Shown here: positions 22,401-31,600 of the stretch, in pieces
Numbering within the stretch: position 1 is the first letter of the stretch
Layout of the letters: every line of letters begins with the position of its first letter
NCBI GenBank assembly: GCA_964017235.1
Contig: OZ024929.1
Coordinates: 162,673,609 to 162,737,608 of the forward strand
Direction: 5' to 3'
DNA from: Sabellastarte sp. h YS-2021
Lineage: Eukaryota > Annelida > Polychaeta > Sabellida > Sabellidae
Length of the DNA stretch: 64,000 nucleotides
Notes under the pieces: generated by a model
Seen by the model: only the letters and a program-made list of their open reading frames with translations
Database searches by the model: none
What the model was told of the DNA's origin: nothing
Made by a program: the position numbers and the translations under genes

Positions 22401-25400
22401 TTATTTTATAAACGTTTAATAATTGTTTTCAGTAAAAATGTTTGAAAATAGAATGTTTATAAAACGTTTTACAAACATTACAGTGTTAAGATATGCTCGG
22501 AAACGTTTAGAAAACCAAAAGATAGGGTTTAAATAGGGTTTAAAAACATTTTGTTAACGTTTAAACCATTTTAAAACGCTTTTAATGTTTACTGGGGAAG
22601 TAGGGTTTGGTTTAAAAAATAATTGATAGTACACACAATAAAAATAATCAGATCCTGCTTTCATAATGTATGGCATACCCTGCCTTCATAATGTATGGCA
22701 TACCCTGCTTTCACAAAGTATGGCATACCCTGCTTTCATAATGTATGGCGTACCCTGCTTTCATAATGTATGGCGTACCCTGCTTTCATAATGTATGGCG
22801 TACCCTGCTTTCATAATGTATGGCGTACCCTACTTTCATAAAGTATGGTGTACCCTGCTTTCATAATGTATGGCCTACCCTGCTTTCATAATGTATGGCA
22901 TACATGTGATAATTTTGTAATGTGAAAAGTATACTCAAAAAATATATTTATATTGTAATAGATTGTTTTCTGAGAAAGCGTTAGAAGTTAGAACTGATAA
23001 ATGTCTAGAAAACGGTAACAGGCGTAGTATATATTTTCATTTGTTTTTCCATACAGGTGAAGAAAAAGAAGGTAAGTCTTTAATTAACACTATTTACCAA
23101 TGATTATTTACCAAGAACAACCACATACAGTGAAACATAGCCTAGGATAGTATCATGATATAACATTTATATCTGCATGTCTAGCTGATCCTGGACAAGT
23201 GAATATAGGAGATTCTAAGGGGTGCAAAAGACTCTGATTGATCAAGTTAGTTGCACCATAAGCCATTCAGAAAGTTCTATAAGATAAGTATTGGAAATGC
23301 TGATAATCTAATGTTAGTTGCTAGCCAAAAAAAAAAATAGTTGGTGGCCATTTAAAAGTCACAGGAGCTTAGTTTCAGCAACTGCTATCCTCGTACTTTA
23401 AAGTCTTATTTAATAAGCATTGAACGTTTCATCTCAAATTCAGCTAGTTAGAAACCTCAACTTGATACTTTTGTCAGAAAGTCAAAATTTATAGTGAACA
23501 AATAAATCAGATGGTAGACATATTGTCAAATGGACAGATTAATGATCCTTTAATAGCCCCTTTCACAAAATGACAGCAATGAAGACTTGAAAATTGGTTG
23601 ATATATGTGAGGGATAAATCATTAAAGTTTTCAAACATTCTTATTGTTGGATTGCAAAAATTGGCATATTTTGAGGATCTTGACATGAAGTGGCACTCAA
23701 ATATTTGAAATACTTTCAAATTGATTTGATTAATGTTGTTTTGACCTTCCTGTGCAGACACTACAAAGGCATACCTTTGAAAATAACAGCATAAACATCC
23801 TTTCATTGTCTCAGTCAGAAATATACACCTTATAGTATTCTTAACTGAACTAAAGATATAAGTAAATTAAACATTACCTGCGAAAGGAAAACACTGGTGT
23901 AAATGAGAAGTTATTTATCATAAAATTTACTATTGCTGTTTCATGCTTCATCATAACTTAAAAATTGCAATTTTACCTAATGGACAATAAGCTATATCGC
24001 TAGCACCGACCGGCCTCATCAAACATCAGAAAAAGACATCCTGTGTCTCCACCATCCAGACCGGTTAGATTGCCCCCATTCACTGTGTGGCATGCAGTAC
24101 TTCCTTCCTGGCTAGAGAACGTGATGTCATAGCATCTTTTTCCTTCATCTAACCTTAGATGACCCCTTGTTTGATGAATGTAGGGTCTGTTGGGAGGTCC
24201 TCACTTGTCCAATAGGTAAGATATAATTTATATAACTTAAATTTAAAATTATATTGCATTAATAATCTAACCTAATGGACAATTAGCTGAAAATAAGTAC
24301 TGCTTGGAAGGTGGGTAGCTTATTAGGGACTTTAGATTGAATTCAAAGAGACATTATTGTTCTCAGGGGACATTGGGTGGTCCTATTGGTCGGTTGCCGG
24401 TGAATTGGTGGCCTGCATCTACCAAAGTTGTTCCCCCTTTTTACAGACCTCCTGTAAAGTATTGTATTATGTATTCATACCCAGCGCAATATCTCCATAT
24501 ACTACAGGATGACCATTTATCAACGTCCTTGAGGTTCTTTAGCCTGCCACTGGGGATATCACCCAATGACAGAGGACCACCATTTAAAGTGGTCATCTGA
24601 GCCACTATTTATCTGCCCGTACCTCTGAGTTCCTAGAGAAGTGTGTTACCCGCTAGGCCACAGTGGCAGATGAGTAAAGGATGATAGGTGTGAGTCTGGT
24701 CCCTGGAGAGGCCCTCTTCTGAAGGAGGAGGTGTCTAGCTGATAGTCTTTGAGAATCCAGAGCTAAGAGGAACACGGTCTTAAAGGTAAGATGCTTCAAA
24801 GGGTCCAAAGGGAGCCTTTGTAAACTGGAGAAGTACCAGAGAAAGGTCCCAAGAGGGGATGTACCTTTAACCCTTAAGTCTGTCTCTATATAAACTATCC
24901 AGGAAACAAGTGAGATTTTCGTCCTTGCTGACATTGATGGGTGAATGTCCCAATTTGTCTGCTGTGGCTGATCTAAAGCCATCAACAGTACTTGGCTGTA
25001 ACTTCCTGACCCTTTGGTCAAAATGGTCCACTTTACTTCATAGACTGATCTGGTTGAGCCTCTTTAAGGAGCCTTAATTCGTGCTGCCCCCGCCTCAGAG
25101 AAGCCTTGGTCCTTGATAGCTGACACTCTAGAGGCCAAACATGGGGATTAAAGTTTTACAGATTCTTGTGCTGAATCTGATTGAAGGGTTGAATCAACAG
25201 ATTGGGCAAGTTGGGCAGGCACAGGCTTGACATAGCTACCAAATACCAGAACCAGGGTATGTTGGGCCACCCCGGAGCAATTAGGATGATTCTCCTGCAT
25301 GGATAGTCCCTTGGTTTCGCCACCATTTTGCCCAGAATGGCTACTGGTGAGAAGGTATAGGGGTCCAGATCCTCCCAAGGTAGACTGAGTGCATTTACTG

Positions 25401-27134
25401 CCCAAGCTAGGGAGCCTGGAACTGATGGAACAAACTAAGGTAATATATTGTTAAACCTTATTGTAAACAGGTCTATTTGAGATGCTACCTGGTGCATATC
25501 AACTGGAAGACCCCTGGAAGGAGAGACCATTCTGTTTCGATGATCTGACCTATTCTGTATAGTTTGTCTGCTACACATTCTTGAGAGTTTCCTTTTTCCT
25601 AGAACACTAGGTCGTTATTCTCCAAAGGAGAGCCCACAGTAAGTCCCACCTCATACCTCCCTCGTTGTTTATGTGGGCAACCATGGTGGTATTGCCCATT
25701 GCTATGAATACAATCATGCTTAAACAAAGGTCTTGGTACTCTTTAAGGGCAAAAAAGACTGCCTTTAATTCCAGGTAGTTTACCTGCAACTTGCTTTTTG
25801 GCAGGAACCGAGTCCCTCTTGCCATTACTTCTCCTAAGTAAGTGCCCCAGCCAGTGAAGCATCTGTAAAGATCTGAAAAGTGTGGCTGAGTGGGTGTAGT
25901 GGCTGACCTTGAAGTACACTGGCTTCTTGAAGCCATCATTTTAAGTGTGGATGGAGAGACTTTGGGATTGGGATCACCTTTTCTATAGATTTCGGGATCC
26001 TCCATTGATTTTTCATATGCCACTGAATCGGTCTCATATGGCCGACATAGGTTGACTTGCATCTTGAAAGCTGTCAACAGGCCTATTAAGGACATGGGCT
26101 GCCAGACCCAGCAAGAAGCATCTAAACATGAGAGTTTTTCAGTCCATTTCTGCTCGAGATCTTCCATTTTTCTTCTAGATGACTTACCTTTGGAGCAGCA
26201 CAGAGTGTGGCTCGACTAGGGGGTGGATCTCTTTGAATTATCTTTAGCTATAGATTTGTCTAGTTTCTTCTTATCGACCTGCACTACGATCAACGCAGAG
26301 TTAGAACTGACTAGGAAGGGACTAGTTGTATGTTTTCCAGAATATTTATTCATGCTTGTTGTTGATTTTTCTTGCTTCTTCTTGTTCACCTGCCCTACGA
26401 TCAACACGGAGTTGCAATCGATTGGGGAGGGACTAAACTCAGCCTGTTTTTGTCCTAGTCATGCCATGATGCATAAATCATGATACATAAATATTTCCAG
26501 AAATAAACTCTTTGAGCTGAAATATTTTAAAATATTTCCTTAAATCTCATGACCTTTTCAAAAACACGTGTTCACTGCACATGCGCCAAACGCATCACAT
26601 TCTCTAGCTAGGAAGGAAGTACTGAACGCTGCGTAGCAAATGGAGGCAACCTAACTGGTCTCGCCGGTTGAGACACAGGACGTCTAATAGTATTAGAGTT
26701 TTTAATTATATGTAACCTGTACCATGCTTTAGTGAGTTTTTCATTTTTATTGCAATATCCCTATGGTTGGTTGACTTTGTTTATTCTAAATGTTTTCTCA
26801 ACATAATGTTACAACTTTCTAATATTTTATTGAGTGCTGTGTGTGATATCGATAAGATTTACTAATTTCACTCTGTAAAGTTTGAACAAGTTGCAGATAT
26901 ATGGAACATAAGATTTAGTTGGAGAATAGAAAATAATACAATCTAAAGCATGTTTGAGATTTTATTTTGTAAAATAGTTTTTAGGTATTGAGTGTATTTT
27001 ATTCTCTAACTCTTTTGTACTCTTAGATATTTTTTTTCATTACAATTGCAGTTGAATGTGAAAAGTGTTGCCTTCCCAACAAAGAGAAGTTTGTGGAGTG
27101 CTTCAAGTCTTGTCGCGATGCTGATTCAGCCTAA
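19195..27134 (+). CDS. Secreted Reeler-domain protein, five coding exons
   Basis: Coding exons 19195-19402, 20035-20272, 20834-20895, 23057-23071 and 27052-27134 sum to 606 nt (201 aa), with compatible phases 1, 2, 1, 1. The ATG at 19195 begins a signal peptide (MYLQCTALICLLVCCGNLVEG). The mature start YSTGAPVSRCDSMTPNHG is the classic Reeler N-terminus; VNFxW-like VSFTWTCPEKGTY and STFWVKIKSAQ complete the beta-sandwich by about residue 170. The tail is short and cysteine-rich (C-x2-CC-x9-C-x3-C). Single-domain Reeler proteins of this size are secreted, and some insect members are immune-induced 'defense proteins'; the role here is inference. Introns 3 and 4 host a MITE, a minisatellite and a dead DIRS copy. 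A possible poly(A) signal is at 27765. Confidence 0.85.
20035..20272 (+). CDS. Reeler gene exon 2
   Basis: Follows CTTCTTTTGCAG. It completes GETLSV across the junction and carries the domain core; donor GTAAGT. Confidence 0.9.
20834..20895 (+). CDS. Reeler gene exon 3
   Basis: Preceded by an AAAG acceptor and followed by GTGAGT. It encodes the last strands (VTVVQTYSTFWVKIKSAQFT). The acceptor lacks a strong pyrimidine tract, but homology to the family and the phase support it. Confidence 0.75.
20941..20981. repeat. Perfect 19-bp inverted repeat with 3-base loop
   Basis: Arms 20941-20959 (CATAGAAATCGTATAAAAA) and 20963-20981 are exact reverse complements around GCA. It lies 46 bp inside Reeler intron 3. 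Confidence 0.9.
20985..21440 (-). mobile_element. CR1/L2-like LINE RT fragment in Reeler intron 3
   Basis: The minus strand reads YPKGSVILPPLLSL then the YADD-containing region with DTPVTLTIVSENAESM, with frame breaks. It parallels the [15 protein letters not shown]...YADDT block of the other LINEs. Confidence 0.7.
21835..22596. mobile_element. 762-bp MITE with CCCAGTAAACATT termini
   Basis: Starts CCCAGTAAACAT and ends ATGTTTACTGGG. GA occurs immediately on both sides (21833-21834 and 22597-22598), consistent with a 2-bp target duplication. The interior is AT-rich with many AAACGTTT-like palindromes and no coding capacity. Another complete copy is at 55898-56574 and a solo end at 5330-5405. 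Confidence 0.8.
22651..22900. repeat. 25-bp minisatellite, ten units
   Basis: The unit is TACCCTGCTTTCATAATGTA plus TGGCA/G. Exactly 250 bp comprise ten units with few substitutions, including a run of near-identical units in the middle. It lies in Reeler intron 3. Confidence 0.95.
23057..23071 (+). CDS. Reeler gene exon 4, 15-nt microexon
   Basis: Flanked by TTTTTCCATACAG and GTAAGT. Phase 1 to phase 1, adding C-E-E-K-E; skipping it would keep the frame, so it may be alternative. Confidence 0.6.
23072..23960. other. Reeler intron 4, left part, no feature recognised
   Basis: AT-rich sequence with only a spurious minus-strand ORF (23507-23806). I see no domain or repeat in it. Confidence 0.5.
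24470..24671 (-). mobile_element. SINE family 3 copy
   Basis: The reverse strand begins CTGCCACTGTGGCCTAGCGG and shares the whole body with 52481-52745 (CCAGTGGCAGGCTAAAGAAC). The head is tRNA-like. It sits in the DIRS 3' region. Confidence 0.75.
24672..26220 (-). pseudogene. DIRS RNase H / tyrosine recombinase remnants
   Basis: At 25607-26167 the minus strand reads MSLIGLLTAF (end of RT) then VNYLELKAVFFALKEYQDL and HINNEGGM, the RNase H block. At 25148-25405 it covers the post-RNase H region. At 24653-25021 it reads LKHLTFKTVFLLAL, the start of the recombinase catalytic domain. The conserved R...HxxR...Y residues are lost to decay or deletion. Orientation agrees with the terminal repeats. 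Confidence 0.8.
26696..27051. other. Reeler intron 4, right part
   Basis: AT-rich, no recognisable feature except the 3' splice acceptor ending TTACAATTGCAG. Confidence 0.6.
27052..27134 (+). CDS. Reeler gene exon 5 (last)
   Basis: After TTACAATTGCAG. It encodes the cysteine-rich tail with NKEKFVECFKSC and ends at TAA 27132-27134. It is paralogous to 8620-8693. Confidence 0.88.
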
Positions 27135-28200
27135 GTTAACATAAAATTGGAAGAAAAAACTGAAAATGTGAAGCTGTAAATAGCTGCTAAACACTGTGAA
27201 CATCAACAAGTACACAAGTACAAACCAAATTAAATGGCAATGAAACATTTTACTTGATTATACTTTTGATTTCCTTCCGACTTGTACAACCGTTTGTATA
27301 TAAATGAGACCATTATCAGCCTACCTGACCAGAAAAAAGTCACCATGTCCTCATATACCAAACATTTCTTGGAAACTTTCCACTTTATTTTGTGCAGTCA
27401 TTGGAAATGTGGTCTATTGCTCTCACATTTCATCTTCGTCTGAAATTCTAATTGTTCCAAAATTATAACAGAAGTTTCATCGCAATCAAAGAAATGATTT
27501 CAGGTAATTAATTAATTTTTCTAAATGGATCACGTGATTTAAACACCTTTTTATTTTCAACACATTTTTATTTTTAAGGCTGCAATAGAATCTCGCTTTT
27601 AAATGCGTTATAAACATTTTAATCCGTTCATAAATGTAGCCCCATGTCTGTAAATGCGGTAGTTTAGAAACAATAAAAAAACTTCCCACAAGTCTAAAAT
27701 GGCCACTGATGTTCACATTCCCTGACTTGTGGTTCTTTCCCCTTGTAGTGACTGGGTCCTGTCTAATAAAACCTTTTACAAACTCTACATGTGTGACATT
27801 CCTCTTGAGATGTTTTCTAAATTATTGCAATTACATTCCCTTCATATTTCTATTGGTTGTTGCTGATTTACTTTAAATCCATTTTATTGGACATGTTGTG
27901 AATTGAATTTGTAGCTTAGAGAGCACTTAGAAAGTGCACACCTTGTCCAAGGCCAAGAACTTCCAGTAGTACTGGTGATTGTAATGCTAAAACATACTAA
28001 TAAAAATGCTGGATCCAGAATTGGTTGTGCATCATATTAAATCCGTTCTATATTAAAACCAAGACATATTTCTGTGCAGTATTTTTCCTGATCCACAAAC
28101 ATAACTAACATACAAAGGGTTGAACAGGATTTTATACATTAGGCATATGGTTATATGATCTGATATTATACACTCTTAAACAATTCACAGCATCTCTCCA
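27135..28200 (+). other. Reeler 3' UTR and convergent intergenic region
   Basis: Contains AATAAA signals at 27765-27770 and 27999-28004. No ORF is supported. The two genes converge here. Confidence 0.5.
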
Positions 28201-28207
28201 TATTGTT

Positions 28208-28213
28208 TTTATT
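28208..28213 (-). terminator. Poly(A) signal of the WSC gene
   Basis: TTTATT on + is AATAAA on -, 47 bp past the WSC stop codon. Confidence 0.5.
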
Positions 28214-28259
28214 TTGTCTGTCTCCACCTTCTACTTCAAAAAATTATTTTTTTTAGCTT

Positions 28260-28669
28260 TCAGGCAAAGATATAATATTTTATATCACATATTGTATCCA
28301 CATTACCGGGGAAGTTTCTTAAAACCACATACATGCATGCATTCAAACACTGACAACAAATATTATAATTATATCCATTGTTCACCAGCATTGTGCCATT
28401 CATAATGAAACATAATCTGGATTCCCCAGTTCCCATTTTAGAATCAGAGGTGTACATAACAAAGTTACTTGAATTAAAAGATATGGCATAATTATCAGAG
28501 ACAATAAGGATAAGAATTTGTGTCCCTGGGTTTTGGGGTTTTATTGGAAACACTAGAATCTGGTCCATGCCTTTTGGTGCGGCCATTGTCAGACAGCTTG
28601 AATGATCAAGATCAGTGACTTTGCTGATTTCAGATTCGTCAATGTGTGGATTGGTAAAGGCTCTTTCAA
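28260..28669 (-). CDS. WSC gene exon 6 (last)
   Basis: Acceptor CTTCATTTCAG at the 28670 side; phase 1 entry. It encodes VERAFTNPHIDESE through LCFIMNGTM and the cluster CCQCLNAC to the TGA at 28260-28262. This is the complete C-terminal domain in one exon. Confidence 0.85.
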
Positions 28670-31600
28670 CTGAAATGAAGGAATTTTACTCATTATAAGT
28701 TAATATTACAGTGTTTTCTAAAATGTTCATTTCATTCAGAAAGCAAAAAGGGTACCACTGCTATATTTGCAATTTGTTTTGGTTAAACTGAAATGCTTTC
28801 ACAATTCACTTAATTTCATTATTTTGCTGTGTAATATCTTTCAAATGACGGTTAATTTTTCAAGTACACTTCAAGTCTTCAATCGGGTGAAACAGTCATT
28901 TTATTCTTCAAAGTGGATAGTAATGATGATTCTATGGCATTTCACAGTATAATTATTGGGTAAAAATTCCAACCACAAGGCAATGGCTAACATCTGTCAG
29001 TTTTCTCAGTTAAAGCAAAGAATGAGAATCAATCCCACCAAGGCATGTGTTAGTCACTAAACTACTGCAAATTTATCATACAGTTCAACATATTTCTGCT
29101 ATTCTTATGTGAAAACAGACTTCCTTAGAAACTTTTTTGGGGTTATATAGCAAAATGCAGAATCTACATGTGGGGATCACACGATGACTGTGGTAAAGAC
29201 TGTTCATTATACGTTTACTGACCTGAAAACTGACTTCTGTACAGACTATTGCGCAACAAGCCTCCACACATTCTGGTATCATCGTCCCCACAGAGCATGT
29301 TACATTCATGTTCCGGAGCATTGCCATAGTGACCATAGGCATCTCCACAGTAACAATCTGAGGCATTCTGGGAAATTGACATCATGCAATGTTAGCCTTT
29401 TTCCATGGCTAACTCCATATTGAAAATCTCACTGGTTAAACATTTATGATTTATTAGGCGATTACATTAAGATGTATTACACAGTAACTAAAGGTCACAT
29501 ACAAACATAAGTAACAAATGACAAATAACCAGCCTCATTTGGGGCCTATAGAGATCTTCGGTGACTTAATGATTAGCAAGTGTGGCATCTAATCACCTTT
29601 GTCTGGCTGTTCAACTTTGACTTTTTGGGCTTGTAAGTCAATATTAAATTTGTCCAACTATAAACCATAAATAATCTATAAACAGAAATGATATCATTGT
29701 ATTTATTGGCTTAAGTATTTTTTATAGGAATGCATTTTAAAGCTGGACAGAGACAAGAAAAATGTACTTTATCCTCTGTATCATTGTGACAAAGTTTACA
29801 TACCCTTTATACTGGTGTTCCACTGGAGCTGACCGGTTGGTAACTATGTAATTTTGGGGAGTCGGGACTAATGTTTACAAGGTTGGTTACAGTCGGTTAT
29901 AGTTTTCAGGCTTGTTGTGAAGAGTCAGTGAAATCTATGACCATTTCCAACCCTTGTAACAGACCCTAATTTCATCCATTTAGCAACCGGCCTGTGGGAT
30001 AACTTAATGTCCTGTTGGTTACACATCCCACCTTGTCGGTTCATACAACAGGCCTGTCTGTATCATGTGTTCCGGCCTGTCTGTGATGACAAATAGTCTG
30101 TGTGGGAAAAATAACCCTACAGTCGGTAACTGTAGCCGGCCTGTCTGTAAATCTTCCCGACAGGCCTCTAACTTTTCTTTTAACGTATGAGTCCTAGAGT
30201 CGGGAATTTTTATAACCAACAAGCTCGAAAGTAAAACAGACAAGCCGTAAACAATAGTTGACAGGCCTGTCACAGTTACAGAAAAGTCGACAACTGTAAC
30301 CGACAAGCCTACAACATTATTTTGTCTTACGGTTTGTCTGTTTTAAAAGTCTGTAGTTATAAAAGGGCAAGTTGGCAGACACACTTCAGTCACACTTCAG
30401 AGACAAGAGGTGTGCAACTTTTATTATTTTTTTTTCAAATTAGTTTAAGTTTTGAGTTAGGCTGGACTGGCTGGGAGTGAAACTTGTTCTCTGAGGTTTT
30501 ACTTTTAAGTTTAGGTTTGTTTTTCTTTTTGAAGAAGCTATACATATCATTTGACAGCATGCCAAGGGACAGAAGGAGAAAGATTGAAGTACCTATAGAT
30601 TCTCACCCACAGTTTGAGTTAGGAGATACTGCTGAGGATTTACAGAGAAGAAGAAGAGAAAGAGAGGAGAGAGAGTAGAGGGACGGGAAAGAGCAGGTGG
30701 AGAGGGAGGGAGAGAGAGAGAGAGAGGTTGGAAAGAGAGAGGATGAAAGGGACCGAACAGATGGAAGAGACTGAGGAAAGAACAGAAAAGTGACCTCAAT
30801 CAGACACAGAAACTGATGTCAAATCAACTCAATCCAGGCAGAAGAAGGGACACATAAAGTTCATTTTCTTGAGTGATTAAACAGCATGAGGAACTGTATG
30901 ACAAGACTCATGGGAAGTTCAAAGACAAGCAGAGGAAAGAGGGACTCTGGGAAAGACTGGCAGCTTCCAGGAATTTATCTGTCAACACTGTCAAGAAGTG
31001 ATTCGAGACTCAACGTACCAAATATGGCAAGCTTACCCACACAAAGTCAGGACAAACTGCAGTGAAGAACACTGAGAGGCAGACCTGGTTGATAGACAGG
31101 TTTAGTTTTCTATGAGGTCACATCAGAAGGAAGGGAGTGTCTAAGTTGAGTTCAAGTCAACACTGAGACCTTCAGCGGCCACAGCTACAGTTTCAGTTAT
31201 AGATACTTCATGAGAGACTGAATCTGAGATGAAAATCAGCATGGTATCAGATGTTACTCATCAACCGTCGACCACAAGCCCTTCCCACCGACCAGCTGCT
31301 GTTGCCAAGACCACAGCTGAAGATCAAGTTTTTGATCAGTTCCTGCAGATGAGGTCAATGATTTCCAGTTTCTTGGGTGCATGTCAGGATACTACTCCAA
31401 GTCCAAGACAGTCGTTCTGCAACTATCTCTACTCCGAGATTGAACACCTGAAGGAATGAGACTTTTTGACCTTCAGGAATGAGACAGTAAAACTTCTTAG
31501 TAGAATACAGTACAAGGCTGAAGAACACAAGAGACAGGTCACAAAAACTCAACAGGTCATAACATTTCAACTTCCAGAAGCAACACAGGCCACAGCAGGG

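Larger units (their letters stand above)
23964..26695 (-). mobile_element. Degenerate, internally deleted DIRS retrotransposon copy 3
   Basis: On - the order is left inverted repeat (about 26560-26695), coding remnants, internal complementary region (about 24208-24290) and right inverted repeat (23964-24155), with motifs shared with the 43.4 kb copy (GACACAGGACGTC, CTTCCTTCCTAG, GTCATAGCATCTTTTTCC). The body is far shorter than the ~6.3 kb relative: gag and most of the RT are missing. Inserted in Reeler intron 4 and itself hit by a SINE at 24470-24671. Confidence 0.85.

Noticed and set aside
22651-22900. CRISPR-like array
   Set aside because: Units are contiguous with no unique spacers, in a eukaryotic intron.
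27486-27716. 76-aa minus-strand ORF between the two host genes
   Set aside because: Lies in the probable Reeler 3' UTR, low-complexity composition, no motif.
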